Source: Megascapheus bottae | Lineage: Eukaryota; Chordata; Mammalia; Rodentia; Geomyidae | NCBI GenBank assembly: GCA_024803745.1 | Contig: JANJXV010000024.1 | Location: 5,302,106 to 5,366,105, forward strand | Length of the DNA: 64,000 nt | Reading direction: 5' to 3' | In this document: positions 11,279 to 22,849 of the stretch, one piece after another | How the letters are laid out: the number at the start of each line of letters is the position of its first letter | How positions within the stretch are numbered: position 1 is the first letter of the stretch | Notes under the pieces: model-generated | Database searches by the model: none | The model's input: the letters and a program-made list of their open reading frames with translations, nothing else | What the model was told of the DNA's origin: nothing | Made by a program: the position numbers and the translations under genes

Positions 11279-11902
11279 AGCTTTTTATTTTCTTAAGTCT
11301 ATCCTTGTCGCTACTTTTTCCTATTCTCATACACAAAAGAAGTTCATGTCCTTCTACAAGCAACTTCCAGATTCTGTTTCATCCTCTTCCACTACCAAGT
11401 CTTGCAAAGTAGTCTTTTAAAATAGAACTTATTTATTACCTGTTTATCTGTCATCTTCATGAGGTATACAACATATATGCCAGAGATTACAGAATATTTT
11501 GTTAAAATATGACATATGCACATAAATACTAAATAAAGTTTGCTTTTTTAAAAAAGAAAGTATCAGATAGCAGGTCCTTATTAGATATTTATTGAAACCT
11601 ATGGGGGTTGATTGAAATGGAACAAAATGACAGAAAAAAAAATCTAACAGGCACATGGGAAGATCAAATTGCATTGAATACTATATTAAGAATCTGGTTT
11701 TCATTCTCTTGATAATAAGAAAAATATTAGCACCAACTAATGATGGCTTAACTAAATGATTAGATGTCAGGTTGTTTTATTAGTATCTTTCATGTAGTTA
11801 ATTATCACAACGTATTGTGAGTTGTAAGAATTATCATGACACCCAGATTATATTGAAGAACAATGTTCTTTAACATGAAAATTATCAAATAGATGCTTAG
11901 AA
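11279..11902. other. no gene seen
   Basis: AT-rich unique-looking DNA between the L1 5' end and the microsatellite. Confidence 0.6.
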
Positions 11903-11928
11903 GTGTGTGTGTGTGTGTGTGTGTGTGT

Positions 11929-11989
<61 letters not shown>
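11903..11989 (+). repeat. compound (GT)n(GA)n microsatellite
   Basis: (GT)13 at 11,903-11,929 runs directly into about 29 GA units. It abuts the 3' end of the minus-strand SINE at 12,002, so it probably grew from that SINE's tail. Confidence 0.95.
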
Positions 11990-11992
<3 letters not shown>

Positions 11993-12001
11993 GCGAGAGT
12001 G

Positions 12002-12233
12002 AGCGTACCTGCACCTTGGGGCTTGAACTCAGGTTCTGGGCACTTCCCCTAAGGTTTTGTGTTATTGGATACTGCTCTACCATTTGAGCCACAACCCTAC
12101 TTCCTGTTGGTATGGTGCTGAATTGAAGATAAGAGTATCACTTTCCTGCCCAGGGTGACTTCAAAGTGCAATCCTCAGATCACAGCCTCCTGATTAGCTA
12201 GGATTAGGGGTGTGAGCCACTTGTGTCCACCTG
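12002..12233 (-). mobile_element. B1-like/tRNA-like composite SINE, diverged
   Basis: The minus strand carries GTGGCTCACACCCCTAATCC, then GGCTCAAATGGTAGAGCAG and CCTGAGTTCAAGCCCCAAGG. Its tail has become the neighbouring microsatellite. Confidence 0.8.
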
Positions 12234-12268
12234 AAATTCTGAGATCTTGTCTAAAGCTAATGGATTCT

Positions 12269-12594
12269 TGTTAGGCCCACCTGGGAGAAATGATCCCTAC
12301 CCTTGCCCCTCTCCCCAAGCACCTAGATGTCCCAGCCCAGCACCAGCAACTGGCATGCCTAGGGGCAGTGGGAGTCTCCCAGACTCCAAAGCATTTCCTC
12401 CTCCGCTGAGGTCACCTCTACTCCACTTCTGTTGTGGCTACACTCTCTCAACCTATATAGTTTCTCTTCTCCCACCATAATCTCCTCTTGCTCCACAGGA
12501 TGCCATCTTGTGTAGCTGGAGGTTTTGTCTCTCCCTCTCTCAGTAAACTTTCCTCCCTTGCACACATGGGGATTTCCTTTGGACAACCCTTACA
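12269..12594 (+). mobile_element. possible solo LTR (endogenous retrovirus)
   Basis: GC-richer than its surroundings. Starts TGTTAGG and ends CCTTACA (6 of 7 inverted match), with a TATA-like CTATATAG at 12,453 and an AGTAAA signal at 12,542 in the right order. No matching target duplication is seen, so boundaries and identity are uncertain. Confidence 0.35.
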
Positions 12595-13519
12595 ACTGTA
12601 AAATGGTTGAACAATATGAAGTGAAGAAACCAGGATGTTTTCGATGACTTTCTGTGATAATGGAAGTCTTTTCTAGTTCTGTTTTCTGGTGTAGTAGCTA
12701 TGGAATTCTAAGTCCTGCAACAACAATGCAACTGAGGTACTGCATATAACATTTTATTAATGTTATCCAATTTAAATTTTAATAGCCCATGAATAGTGGT
12801 TGGCTTACCATACAGACATCTGTCCAGTTAGTGGGCTTTCATTCAAAAAAGGGCTTTTGGCAACTTTTTGAGCAAAGAACAGAAGTTGTCAAGACAATAT
12901 TTCAGAAGAATGATTTTGCAGCATCTTTTGTAGACCTATGATGCAAGAAAAGGCTTCAAACAACAAAAGAGTCCAACTAAAGAGCAGGCAAAACTGCATC
13001 TATTTTTCCATGTTGGAAAATTCATATTCACATTAGTTGACTCATGTTTAAGATTATAGAAAAGGTATCATTTTTCTTTTCTTTTTGTATTTTGTTTTTC
13101 TGTGATTTGTTGGCTGGATACTTTTATTCATTCAACAATAAGATTTTGCTTATGGTGCTTATGTCTGCTTAAGGATTGTTGAAATGGTAGCAGGATTTGG
13201 GTGATGTGGCACTGCACAGAAACCAGAGGCTTCTTAGCCTAGAGGTTGATTACTGATCCTGGGTAGAGGGAAATGATTCTAAGGACCTGTTACCTGAATA
13301 TGATTTTGGAAAACCCAATCCTGTTTGGTAGTTATAAGTATGTATGTCTCCCCTCGCCCCAGAATCCAGGTGTGAAATAATCAAAATTTCAACTTGGGCT
13401 TTAACAGTGAAATTGGAAAGGTGTATGTATTGTGACATACACATACACACACACATACATATAAAGTTGTCATTTGAAGCCTTGTCTTGCATCATAGGTC
13501 CACAAAAGATGCTGGAAAA
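12595..13519. other. no gene seen
   Basis: Unique-looking DNA; a short CA/TA-rich patch lies at 13,436-13,460. Confidence 0.55.
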
Positions 13520-13785
13520 TCATTCCTCTGAGTAGCTAGGATCAAAGGCATAGATCACCATGATTACCCTGCTAATACATCTTTAAACTCAAGCATTTTA
13601 CCTTTGCTCAAAGCTACAATGTTATCACTTTAGCGACAGTTCTTTCTCTGCCTTATTGGGCATAAACTATAGAGTCTCTTGAACTTCGCTGCCTAGGCTG
13701 GCTTCAAACTATGATCCCTAGATCTCAGCTTCACGAGTAACTAGGATTAAATACATGAGAAATTGGCACCCAGCTCTAATGTTTT
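13520..13785 (-). mobile_element. old B1-type SINE fragments
   Basis: Two pieces. 13,530-13,566 resembles the inverted left end (GAGTAGCTAGGATCA). 13,610-13,780 has GCTGGCTTCAAACTATGATC and GAGTAACTAGGATTAAATAC. Both are heavily diverged. Confidence 0.6.
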
Positions 13786-13869
13786 GACTTGTTATATTTT
13801 AGCAATTCCTGATAATTTCAGAAGCAGTGTTTTAAAAATTAACATAAAGGTGTAGTACAGATTGTCATT

Positions 13870-14075
13870 CAACAAAACAGTTTATGAATGCAGTGCATCT
13901 TGATCCATGTTGCCTCTTTCATCATTCTACTCAGTTTTCCCAACTCTATCCTTTCCCTCAATTTTCTCGATTTTGTAGGTAAACATTGAGTTATATGATT
14001 GCATTTCCTCCCCTCCCTCTCTATATTCCACTATACTTCTCACCTAGCTATGTCTTTTTAGAATGTAATTTGTAT
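13870..14075 (-). mobile_element. possible old L1 3'UTR fragment
   Basis: C/T-rich stretches such as TTCCTCCCCTCCCTCTC, separated by short AT-rich segments, resemble inverted old L1 3'UTRs elsewhere in the window. No end or TSD is recognised. Confidence 0.35.
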
Positions 14076-14079
14076 CTTT

Positions 14080-15235
14080 TCTTGAAAGTGATATAAATTA
14101 CTAATAATATCATGGAGAAAATCTTAAAATGGAGAAAAAGATGAAATGTATGATATCTCCATTGAATTAAAAATATTTAAAATGGATAAATTTGATGATG
14201 TGGGACTTCAGACTATTCCTAACAATGATCTTTGGGAAAAAAAAACACAGAAACATAATAGTTTCAAAGAAACTAATTTTTCATAGATACATGTGTTTAT
14301 ATAATATATATATAATGAGATACACACACATAGATAGATAGATATGTACGTATTATCATTACTGACAATGTTATTAAATTTTTTGTATGGATGTTTTGTA
14401 CATAGTTTAAGACTGGTTGAGTATGCACATTACATAGAATTTTCTGTAAAGTTGATATATATTTCTAATACATATTAAATATAACCTATTTATAATCATG
14501 AATATATATTTATATGTAAGCTTTTTTATATAATTCTGCATCTTATAATTTAAAATAAATAAACTTATAAGCTGCAATAGTTTGTGATGAAAGTTAATGT
14601 ATTAAAAGTTATGTACATGAAAATTATATTTAATCTACATTTACTGCATTTGAGAAATAATGCTAAGATTAAAGAAAATTTTTTAGGCTTCTTTTCATTT
14701 TAGTTTAATGGCTGACTTATTAAATGGCTCATTTGAAAGGTCTACCTCTTCCTAAAGATCATCATACATGCCAGCAGATGGCACTAATGCACTATTCCCT
14801 GGTCTGGAAAAACATCTAGGCGAAGGTACTTCATTGATGCATTATGTAACACTGTGTTTCATTTCACTCTGCATACCCTTCAATTATTTATATGACATGT
14901 TAAGATTATTGGTTATCTCACCATGTTTAAATTAGAAGCTCAGTTTGTTTTGCTTTAGAGCTTTAACACATGGCTAGTACAATTTTCCCCAAATTACTCT
15001 AAGAAATGGTCTACTCTTAAAAAGACCAAAAGAAAAAACCTGAATGAAAAATCCAGAGGTTTCTGGAGTTATAAATAACAGTGAACTACAAGGATACCAG
15101 TGTAGATCAAGCTCATCATAATTTACATTGAGATAAGGTATCTATTTCTGTAACTACTAGTTTCTTCCATCATTTGTTATCTTGCTTCCTTATCCAGAGA
15201 TTTTGATTTTCATATACACTATGTTGTTAAATAAA
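14080..15235. other. no gene seen; very AT-rich
   Basis: Contains short TA and GATA runs at about 14,297-14,345; otherwise nothing recognised. Confidence 0.6.
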
Positions 15236-15574
15236 CTTTTTTTCATATTTTTATTGTAATTAATAGAAGGGTTACATTATAGTCACCAGATAGAAGGTGC
15301 ATTGCTTCACAAGCATTGATACCCTTTCTCTTACTTTGGTCCCCATTTCCCTCCCCCCAGCCCCACCCCTCAACTTGTTTTTCCCCCTTCCTTATCCAAT
15401 TTCAAATAACCAGATAAATATATATACAATATATTAGATAAGGAGGTAAAATACTGTAACAATATGAGATAACCAAGGGAGAGCAAAAGAGATGAGAGAT
15501 AGTACATTAAGGACAACAATCACTCATTATATGGCTTTTGTTTCTATATCCTGGAAGTCCTTTCATTTAATACT
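15236..15574 (-). mobile_element. L1 3'UTR fragment (lineage A)
   Basis: A T tail on plus, then TTTTTATTGTAATTAATAG, the GATAGAAGGTGCAT block and the C-rich tract. It runs collinear with 4,453-4,780 and stops at the 5' truncation near CTTTCATTTAAT. It carries a strong minus-strand G4 motif at 15,341-15,369. Confidence 0.92.
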
Positions 15575-15832
15575 TAAAAAATTCAAATTAATTAGAATAT
15601 TTTAGTTTAGTTTGATATTTTAGGACACTACAGATATTTATTAACTAGAGCATCATGAGAAAATCGGATTATTTGTGAATGAAACTCAAAATGATGTTCA
15701 TTTAACATTTATTCTCAAAGTTGTTAGGCCAGCTGCTGAAACTATGAGGATGGATTTTAAAAAATCCCTGTTCTGTAGCAGTTCATGATACTGTATGGAA
15801 ATTCTAGTTCTTTCTTCTCCTCCACAGTATCT
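15575..15832. other. no gene seen
   Basis: A short unique-looking spacer between two L1 fragments. Confidence 0.5.
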
Positions 15833-16606
15833 GAGTGCTTTACTTCTTGAACATTGTTACCCCTTCCCATGTTTTTCTGCCACTTTCCTTCCCCCAACCC
15901 TTCCAACATGTTCATTTCCAGCATTCTGACCTGTGAATATCGCTATTACACTGGTTCATCCTTTGTCCTTTATCTCATCTTGTTTCTCCCCCTTCCTAAT
16001 TCAAATAACAAATTAATTTATTTATAGTGCAACGGATACCAAAGACAGATACAACAAAGAAAGGGGATAAAATATAAGGCAAAAAAAAGCACCACCAAGA
16101 ACAACAGAAATAAAGGGTAAGTAAATAACTTCACATAGTACAGTGAAAACAACAATCGTAATAATAAAATTCTTGTTTCCATATCCTGGAGTTCATTTCA
16201 CTTAGCCTCATTCTATATGGTCATATGTACATAGCTTTTGAGCTATTGTGCTCCTCTGCTAGGAAAGCCCTAGGTGCATACTAATTATTGCAAATGAGAG
16301 AAACCATAGAGCCTATGTTCTTTTGGATCTGGCTTACTTCACTTAACATGATATTTTTCCAAGTCTTTCCATTTCCATATTAATGGGGGCACTGCCATCT
16401 TTTGTGATGGCAGCATAGAATTCCATTGTGTATAAATACCACATCTTGATCCATTCATCTACTGAGGGGTATCTGGGTTGGTTCCATATCTTAGCTATGG
16501 TGAAAAATGCTGCGTGGTGAAAATGAACATGGCTGTGCTTTTAGGCTTATTTGTGGAAGTTTGGTTAATGCCCAGGAATGGGATTGCTGAGTCATAGAAG
16601 AGCTCA
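15833..16606 (-). mobile_element. L1 3'UTR plus ORF2 end (older lineage B)
   Basis: Matches the lineage-B 3'UTR (ACTTCTTGAACATTG) and continues into ORF2 C-terminal sequence (TACTGAGGGGTATCTGGGTT). It lacks the terminal 50-60 bases of the 3'UTR and any tail, and ends abruptly at AGAAGAGCTCA. Confidence 0.85.
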
Positions 16607-17715
16607 TTTAGAATTGAAAAGGGCTCTGCAATAAAGAGAATATTGCTTAAAGTTTGGTCAGGGTGAAGGGAACTTTAAGGTGCTTTAGTTTTCCTTTTGC
16701 TCAGTACTAGAATTTCATCTCAAGGCCTGAAGTTGCTCAGTTTGTTTGCTGGGCAGGTCTTTACCACCTGACCCATTATGGTACTTTAGCTTTTTGGCCT
16801 ATGTACTGTTTGGATATATGACCTAGTTTCCAAATGTTTGAGATTTGCCTGATATATTCCCATCTAACTTATTTCTGTCTAATTTAATTCAGAAAATTGT
16901 ATTTTCTGATAATATAGGTTGTGTGACATGAATCCAATTATTATGACTTGTTTTCTTGACAATAATATATTTCTTCATGCACTTGCAGAAAAGGATATTC
17001 TTCTACTAAAACATTTGAGTAGGATGTCTTATGAATATAAATTAATGGAAATTGTTAATTAATTTTAATTGTGGAAAGGATGCTGGCTTTACTGGTAAAT
17101 TATGCTATCATAATTTATATATGGTGATTTATAATTACCTGGACATACTTCCACAAATACTTTAATTTGTCCACTTATCTTTTAATTGTTTTCATAAGAC
17201 AGATGTACCTAACAAATAAGTTTCAGAACTTTCCATAAAATATTTACTAAATTTTCCATTTATCAGTAGTTCAAATATTTTTTACTTAAAATTTTTATTA
17301 ATAATACTATTTTTAGGTTCCCATGATTTAGAAATTTTCTGTATTTTTACAATAGCATAAAATAATCCTCAAAGGGGAAAATTTTTATAATTGTAGCAAT
17401 GGATTATTTTCATGTGGATTTTAACATTTATTTTCAGGCCCTGATAATTAAAATAGTGATTTCTGATTATCTCTAATCTTTATTTTTGTAGTGAAAGAAT
17501 AAAATGTTTATTAATCATTCAGAGTGAGAGCAAAGGTTTTTAATTGCATAGAGATAATGGCTAAGCCACAGCTGGATGAAAATTCTACTATTTCGAACAT
17601 ACTGCTTCATGGAGGAAATATATATATATATATATTTGTCTCTGATCAGTCACATAAGTTCAGACCTGTGTCCAGCCATTTAACTTGCCATGTGTAATAT
17701 GGCAGGAATGAATTT
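16607..17715. other. no gene seen
   Basis: AT-rich. A possible very old inverted tRNA-like SINE trace lies at 16,695-16,800 and a (TA)n run at 17,618-17,635. No gene. Confidence 0.5.
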
Positions 17716-17990
17716 CCTTTTTTCTTTCTTTTTTATTGTCGAGGTAATGTATAGAGGGGTTACAGTTACATTCATCAGGTATTGGGTGCATTACTTCTCG
17801 AACAATGATAGCCCTTCTCATGATTTGGCCCCCTTTCTCTCCCTCCAGCCCCTCCCAATCATCTTGTTTTCCCCTTCCCTTCCCTATTTCAAATAAACAA
17901 ACAAATATATATATATACAAAACACCAGGTAACAAAGTCAGATACAATAATCACATGAAACTGCCATAAGGGAAAAAAAGAGAAAAGATA
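17716..17990 (-). mobile_element. L1 3'UTR fragment (lineage B)
   Basis: T-rich tail, then TTATTGTCGAGGTAATGTAT, AGGGGTTACAG and the C-rich tract, ending within the A-rich ...AGAGAAAAGATA block. Severely 5'-truncated. Confidence 0.88.
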
Positions 17991-18329
17991 TAATTGCACT
18001 TATCTCTATTCTTTTATGTGTTATTTTCATTACATAGTAAGTTAACAATAGCAAATTATTATACCAAAGAATTTTATTCAAAGTAGTGCAAGTTCTATGT
18101 GAATAACAGCTACCAGAGTACAAAGCTTAATCAGTATATTAATTCAGTGGTAGAGTTCTCAATATAAGATTTGTATTCATAATTGCCTTACACATGTATT
18201 GATGACAAGAAGGAAGGACTTTTGAAAAGCAATTATTTCATTAATAAAAATCACTATTTCAGTTCTTACAGACAGGATTGATAATTCTCAAACTAGTCAA
18301 AACAATTTTCTTGTAGGTAGTTTCCTCTA
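17991..18329. other. no gene seen
   Basis: AT-rich DNA, nothing recognised. Confidence 0.5.
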
Positions 18330-19233
18330 TAATCCTTTTTCTAATGAATAGATGGCAAAGACTTTCTTACATTCAGTAAGCTGTCTCTAAATTCTGCTAA
18401 TGAGTTCTTTTGCTTCTTGGAAGATTTTACTTTGATATATTAATACTTGCATTTATATTTCCTAAACAATTGGAGTCCTACCAGTAAAGTTTTTACCTAT
18501 AGCTTTATCTTCAAAGGTCTTCCCTGTTTTCCTCTAGTAGTTTCGAACTTCAGACCTTATGTATAAATTTTCAATCCATTTGGATTTTTTTTTGCACGTT
18601 AGAGATAGGAAGTTAGCTTTAGCCTTCAGTATGGATATGTAGTTTTCCCCAATCCATTCATTGAAGAGTCTGACTTTTCTATAATATATTTGATATCATT
18701 GTTGAAAAATCAGATGGTTGTAGCCTGTACTTTCTATTCTATTTCATTGGTCCTGTTCATTTTCCTGCCAGCAGCATGCTTTCTTTTTGTTACTATGGTT
18801 CCTAAGTATAAATTGAAGTCAGGTATTGTGATATCTCTGGCTTTGGATCATTTTCTAAGGATTGCCTTTTTTTATTTTGCAGGGGGGGATTTGGTATGTA
18901 TCCATATGTATTTTGCAACTGAAGTTTCAATTTCTGTAAAGATAATACATGGGAATTTTATAGAGATTTCATTTAGACTTCTGATTTCTTTTAATAGTGA
19001 AACTGTTTTTACAATATTAGTTCTGACCACCCATAAACATAGTTTATTTTATTTCTTATAATTCTTTTCTTCTAAAGTTTTATAGTTTTCCTTACAGAGC
19101 TCTCCTATTTCTTGAATTAGGTTTACTGCCAGTTACTTAATGTTTTGATGTTACTATCAATGTGATTGTTTTCCTGATTCAGTATTCAGTCAGTCCATTA
19201 TTAGTATGTGGAAAAGGTACTAACTCTGTTTTC
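18330..19233 (-). mobile_element. ancient L1 ORF2 fragment
   Basis: Inverted ORF2 landmarks in order: CAGTAAGCTGTCTCTAAATT, TCAATCCATTTGGATTTT, TATTTCATTGGTCCTG, TTCCTGATTCAGTATTCAGT. Diverged and full of stops, so much older than the 4.4-11.3 kb element. It is cut at 19,233 by the L1/SINE composite. Confidence 0.8.
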
Positions 19234-19293
19234 CCATATATTTTTATTGTAATTAATAGAAGGGTTACATTATATTCACCAGATAGAAGGTGC
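19234..19293 (-). mobile_element. 60 bp L1 3' end (lineage A) fused to a SINE
   Basis: Matches the last 60 bases of the lineage-A 3'UTR from CATATATTTTTATTG to AGATAGAAGGTGC, then switches without a break to a plus-strand SINE. L1 and SINE share GTGC at the join. Tail sides point outwards. Confidence 0.85.
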
Positions 19294-19453
19294 TTGCATA
19301 GCATGCACAACGACCAGGGTTCAGTTCCTTGGAGCCACACACATAGAAAAAGCTGGAAGTGGGGCTGTGGCTCAAGTGTCAAAGCTCTGGCTTTGAGAAA
19401 GCCCAAGTATAGGGCTCAGGCCCTAAGTTTAAACCCCAAGATTGGCAAAAAAA
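19290..19453 (+). mobile_element. 5'-truncated IDL-Geo-type SINE fused to L1
   Basis: Begins within the ID-like head at GTGCTTGCATAGCATGCAC and continues through GGCTCAAGTGTCAAAGC to AAGATTGGC and A7. The first 30 or so bases of the head, including the A box, are absent. Confidence 0.85.
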
Positions 19454-19547
19454 GAATATAGATCCACCCACTAAAGTAGGAGCTAGTGAACAATATAATA
19501 GAAAAGTTTTATTCTGTAGACAAATTAATCTTTTACTTTAATCTCTT

Positions 19548-19781
19548 TCAACAATTTTGATATTTCTTTTTTTTTTTTGCCAGTCCTGGGGTTTGAACTC
19601 AGGGCCTGAGCACCCTCCTTGGGCTTTCCTGAAGGCTAGCACTCTACCATTTGAGCCTCAGCACCACTTCTGACTTTTTCTATGTATGTGATACCAAGGA
19701 ATCCAACCTGGGTCTTCATGCATGCTGAGTATACACTCTACCACCAGGCAAACTCCCTGCTCAACAATTGCTATATTTCTT
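19548..19781 (-). mobile_element. IDL-Geo-type SINE with TSD
   Basis: Element at 19,569-19,760, with a T tail on plus then GCCAGTCCTGGGGTTTGAAC. Flanking 21-mers at 19,548-19,568 and 19,761-19,781 start TCAACAATT, end ATATTTCTT and differ at three bases; the right copy is followed by AA. This fits an L1 endonuclease insertion of moderate age. Confidence 0.92.
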
Positions 19782-20667
19782 AAGGCATTTCTCTGAAGTT
19801 GTCTGGTTTCTAATTCTGTGTTACTTTAACTTGAAGTGTCCAATATAACTGACACTAAGCATAGTTGATAAAAATAGGTGTAAGGCAATCATTTTATTAA
19901 TCCCCAATTAGCCTTCTCACCATATGGTAAAATAGAAACTTCAAAGTAGAGTTTAAGTTAAAACATATACAAGTAGATATTCTAGCAATTCACATTGGTC
20001 TCTGTGACTGAATTATGTCTTCATTTGAGAATCTTCAGGTTGACCTAGAATATATAGAAGGGCAATTTTTTCAGGAATGATGGCTGCACAGACTGCTATC
20101 TACAATTGCTGTCTAAGGTGTAGGGCACTCAAAGATTAATTTCTTTTCAACAGACTCATTTGATGAGTCTGAATATGCAAATGTGAGCTTTAAGCTGAAA
20201 TTTAAAGCAGTTCTCTGAGTATAATCTATCGTTCTGAAAAAGAGAAGGTAAGATGAAAACATAAAATCAGTTGGGTGAAGAGAAGCTGAAATTTTAAATG
20301 GAGGAATAGGATCAGTTGAAAAACAAATTCCTGGAATAAGGTGGTTAGAATTTTAATGTTAAAATTTGTGTTGGTTCTTGTTTGTTCTTGTGTTTTGGCT
20401 TTGTCAAAGGTTAAGCAGAACTTATTATACATAAACATGCCTTGTAGGTAAACTAAGTACTTTTCATTCATTTCTGTGAGGCTTGCTTAATAACCTTACA
20501 GAATTACAGATGGAGAATATGGTAAATTTTACGATTGAACTGATGAAAATCAGAGAAAGATATCATCTGTTAGTGAAAATCACAGAACTAATTTGCCAGG
20601 AGCCAGACAATCATGAGAATAAATCTAAGTCACTTCCTGTGTTCCCTCCTCTTCTCTGGGCCAAACA

Positions 20668-20670
<3 letters not shown>
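19782..20670. other. no gene supported
   Basis: One plus-strand frame from 20,483 reads NLTELQMENMVNFTIELMK and onward, after TTACAG. I do not recognise it and it lacks a convincing pyrimidine tract, so it is not called. An L1-antisense origin is not evident. Confidence 0.5.

Positions 20671-20711
<41 letters not shown>
20671..20711 (+). repeat. (AT)n microsatellite
   Basis: About 20 uninterrupted AT units. Confidence 0.95.
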
Positions 20712-20714
<3 letters not shown>

Positions 20715-21584
20715 GAGATTTTCTGAATATAGTAGATAATACCTAGATAATGAGTTTGAACTCCAATTATACTATATGTATGCATAACAAATATCAGTAC
20801 AGGCTTTTTTAAAATAAGAGCATTGAGTTGAGTATATATTATTCTTTCTTTGCTATAGTCATCTATTTATTCCTCTGATTAATATATTAGGAGCATTGCA
20901 TGGCCCCAAACACAACAGGTATTTTAATCCATTGGTTACAAACTGCTTCCCCCAATCATAAATCATGTCAGTTCTGCAAAACAACATTTACTAGGAGAAT
21001 TTAGGAACATGACAGGAAATAATTAATAGAACAATTGAGACAAGGTGAAGGATGCACTTATTATAAGTCAGGAATAGTTGATTGATTACAGAGCACATTT
21101 TTCATGAAGAATTTATATTACACTTATGAAGACCATCTGGAAAATGGTTTCTGGATGTTTACCTATGTATTTTGAGTTTAATAATAATTCTAGACATCTT
21201 TTAATTAATCACACCTGTTAAATAATGTTGAAGATAGTTAAGCTACATCTTTCAAGGACTTTATGATTATATTACGTTCATGTGATACACATGACTTTAA
21301 ATTATTTTTAAACCCTACAGAATATGGAATACTTGGGGCATATTTCAATATGCGTACCTAAATGTAGGTATGACAGTGTATATGTATTCAAATGTTCTAT
21401 ATTATGGGTGGTAGTTTTGATCATCATCAGCAATAATGTATAAAGTAATTCTACCTATAGAAAATTAGCATACAACCTGCATCTTACACACTGACTGTGT
21501 CTGTAATGTGATTTGTACTGAGAATTCATATAGAACTTAGTTCCTGCCTATTTTCATCCCATTTTCACCTCTCTTTGTTTTAAA
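20712..21584. other. no gene seen
   Basis: AT-rich unique-looking DNA. Confidence 0.55.
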
Positions 21585-21835
21585 GAATGCATTAATGGTG
21601 CAAAAGGGACTTATTGTGCTATTTCCATACATATATAAAATGTTTGAACAAATTCAACAACTATTACTTATTTTTTATGTTCTTCTTGCTATTTAAAACA
21701 TTTTATGGGTTTTATTATTTCATTTTCATGTGTGAATGCAAACAACTTTGATCATACTTGTCTCCTCTCTTCTTTTGCCTTTGCCTTTTCTCTTTTGGTG
21801 GTCATTCCAACCCTGCCCCTTCCAATAATGAAAAA
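21585..21835 (-). mobile_element. old L1 3'UTR fragment
   Basis: TATTGTGCTATTTCCATACA followed by pyrimidine-rich TTTTGCCTTTGCC and CCCTGCCCCTTCC resembles an inverted old mammalian L1 3' end. Confidence 0.45.
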
Positions 21836-22291
21836 ATAAGCAGTGTTCAGAATTGTCCAGAATTAGCCGTGGTAACCTTAATCAAGAATACATGAAGAAA
21901 AATATATTTGACCTTCTCTTTCACTTTTATCTTGACTTGCTTTTTCATTAAGGAGAACGCTGTATGAAAAATTCCAATAGCTTCATCTATCTGGTTAACC
22001 GCTTTTATCCAACAATGTCTCACAGGATTATGAGCGCTAGGAGGGATAACACCAGATGAGATGTTGAAGAGCAACCGTGATCTAACTTAGCAAAGAGCAT
22101 TAATGTTTTAAAATACACTAGGTATTATGTGGAAAGTGATTAACATCAAACTTCCCCATTCTTAATGTTTCTATTATCATATAATCCAATTTAAGGAGAA
22201 ATGTGAATGGAATATAATGATTTTAGCAGAAACAAAATATCTAGCTATTACTGGTCCTGGTTTAGATATTCAAACTGAATGCAGATAATGA

Positions 22292-22358
22292 TCTTTCTAA
22301 CTTAGGTGGGGTGGAATCTCAATGTTGTTTTGAGTATCATTTCTTTTATATTCAGACC
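22292..22358 (-). mobile_element. short L1 ORF2 fragment
   Basis: TCTAACTTAGGTGGGGTGGA and TGTTGTTTTGAGTATCATTT match the inverted ORF2 segment seen intact at 5,326-5,380. Confidence 0.5.
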
Positions 22359-22589
22359 AACCTTAACTATGATCTTCCTATTAATATCTCTCATATAGGT
22401 GGGATCACAGATGTACAGCATTGCACCAAGCTTACTGGTTTAGATGGTGTCTGCTAGGAGGATTACAGTTGTGAACTGCTATTTCCAGCATTGTATTTGC
22501 CTAGTCAGTGTTGTTTCTTTTCCTCTACAATCTAAATTATGTCTCCTACTTTCCCCATAAATCCTCTACATCAGTCATCTTTCTATCTT

Positions 22590-22688
22590 CATCATCATCA
22601 TCATCATATATCTCTTCTATCATCTTACCTGTTAAACAGTAATTTGGCATAGTGGTTTTCTCTACATCTATCTATCTATCTATCTGTC
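22590..22688 (+). repeat. short (ATC)n and (ATCT)n microsatellites
   Basis: (CAT)6 at 22,590-22,608 and about five ATCT units ending near 22,687. Confidence 0.85.
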
Positions 22689-22849
22689 TTTATCATAATC
22701 ATTAACATCATCTGTCTCTTCTATCATCATTATTGTTAAACACGATTTAGCCCGTAAGGACTTTGATGGCCTTTTTCCTTTCATGTATATCACACTAGTC
22801 CTTTATACTAATGATATTATTCTCTGGACATACTGGTAAAATATTTCCA

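Noticed and set aside
4423..11300. A confident target-site duplication for the full-length L1
   Set aside because: TTTTTATTTT-like sequence occurs at both ends but cannot be told apart from the A-rich tail.
20483..20746. An 87-codon plus frame (NLTELQMENMVNFTIELMK) as an exon
   Set aside because: It ends in translation of an AT repeat, the acceptor lacks a pyrimidine tract, and no donor at a sensible place.
22590..22740. Repeated ATC/ATCT units as a CRISPR-like or minisatellite array
   Set aside because: Simple microsatellites without unique spacers.
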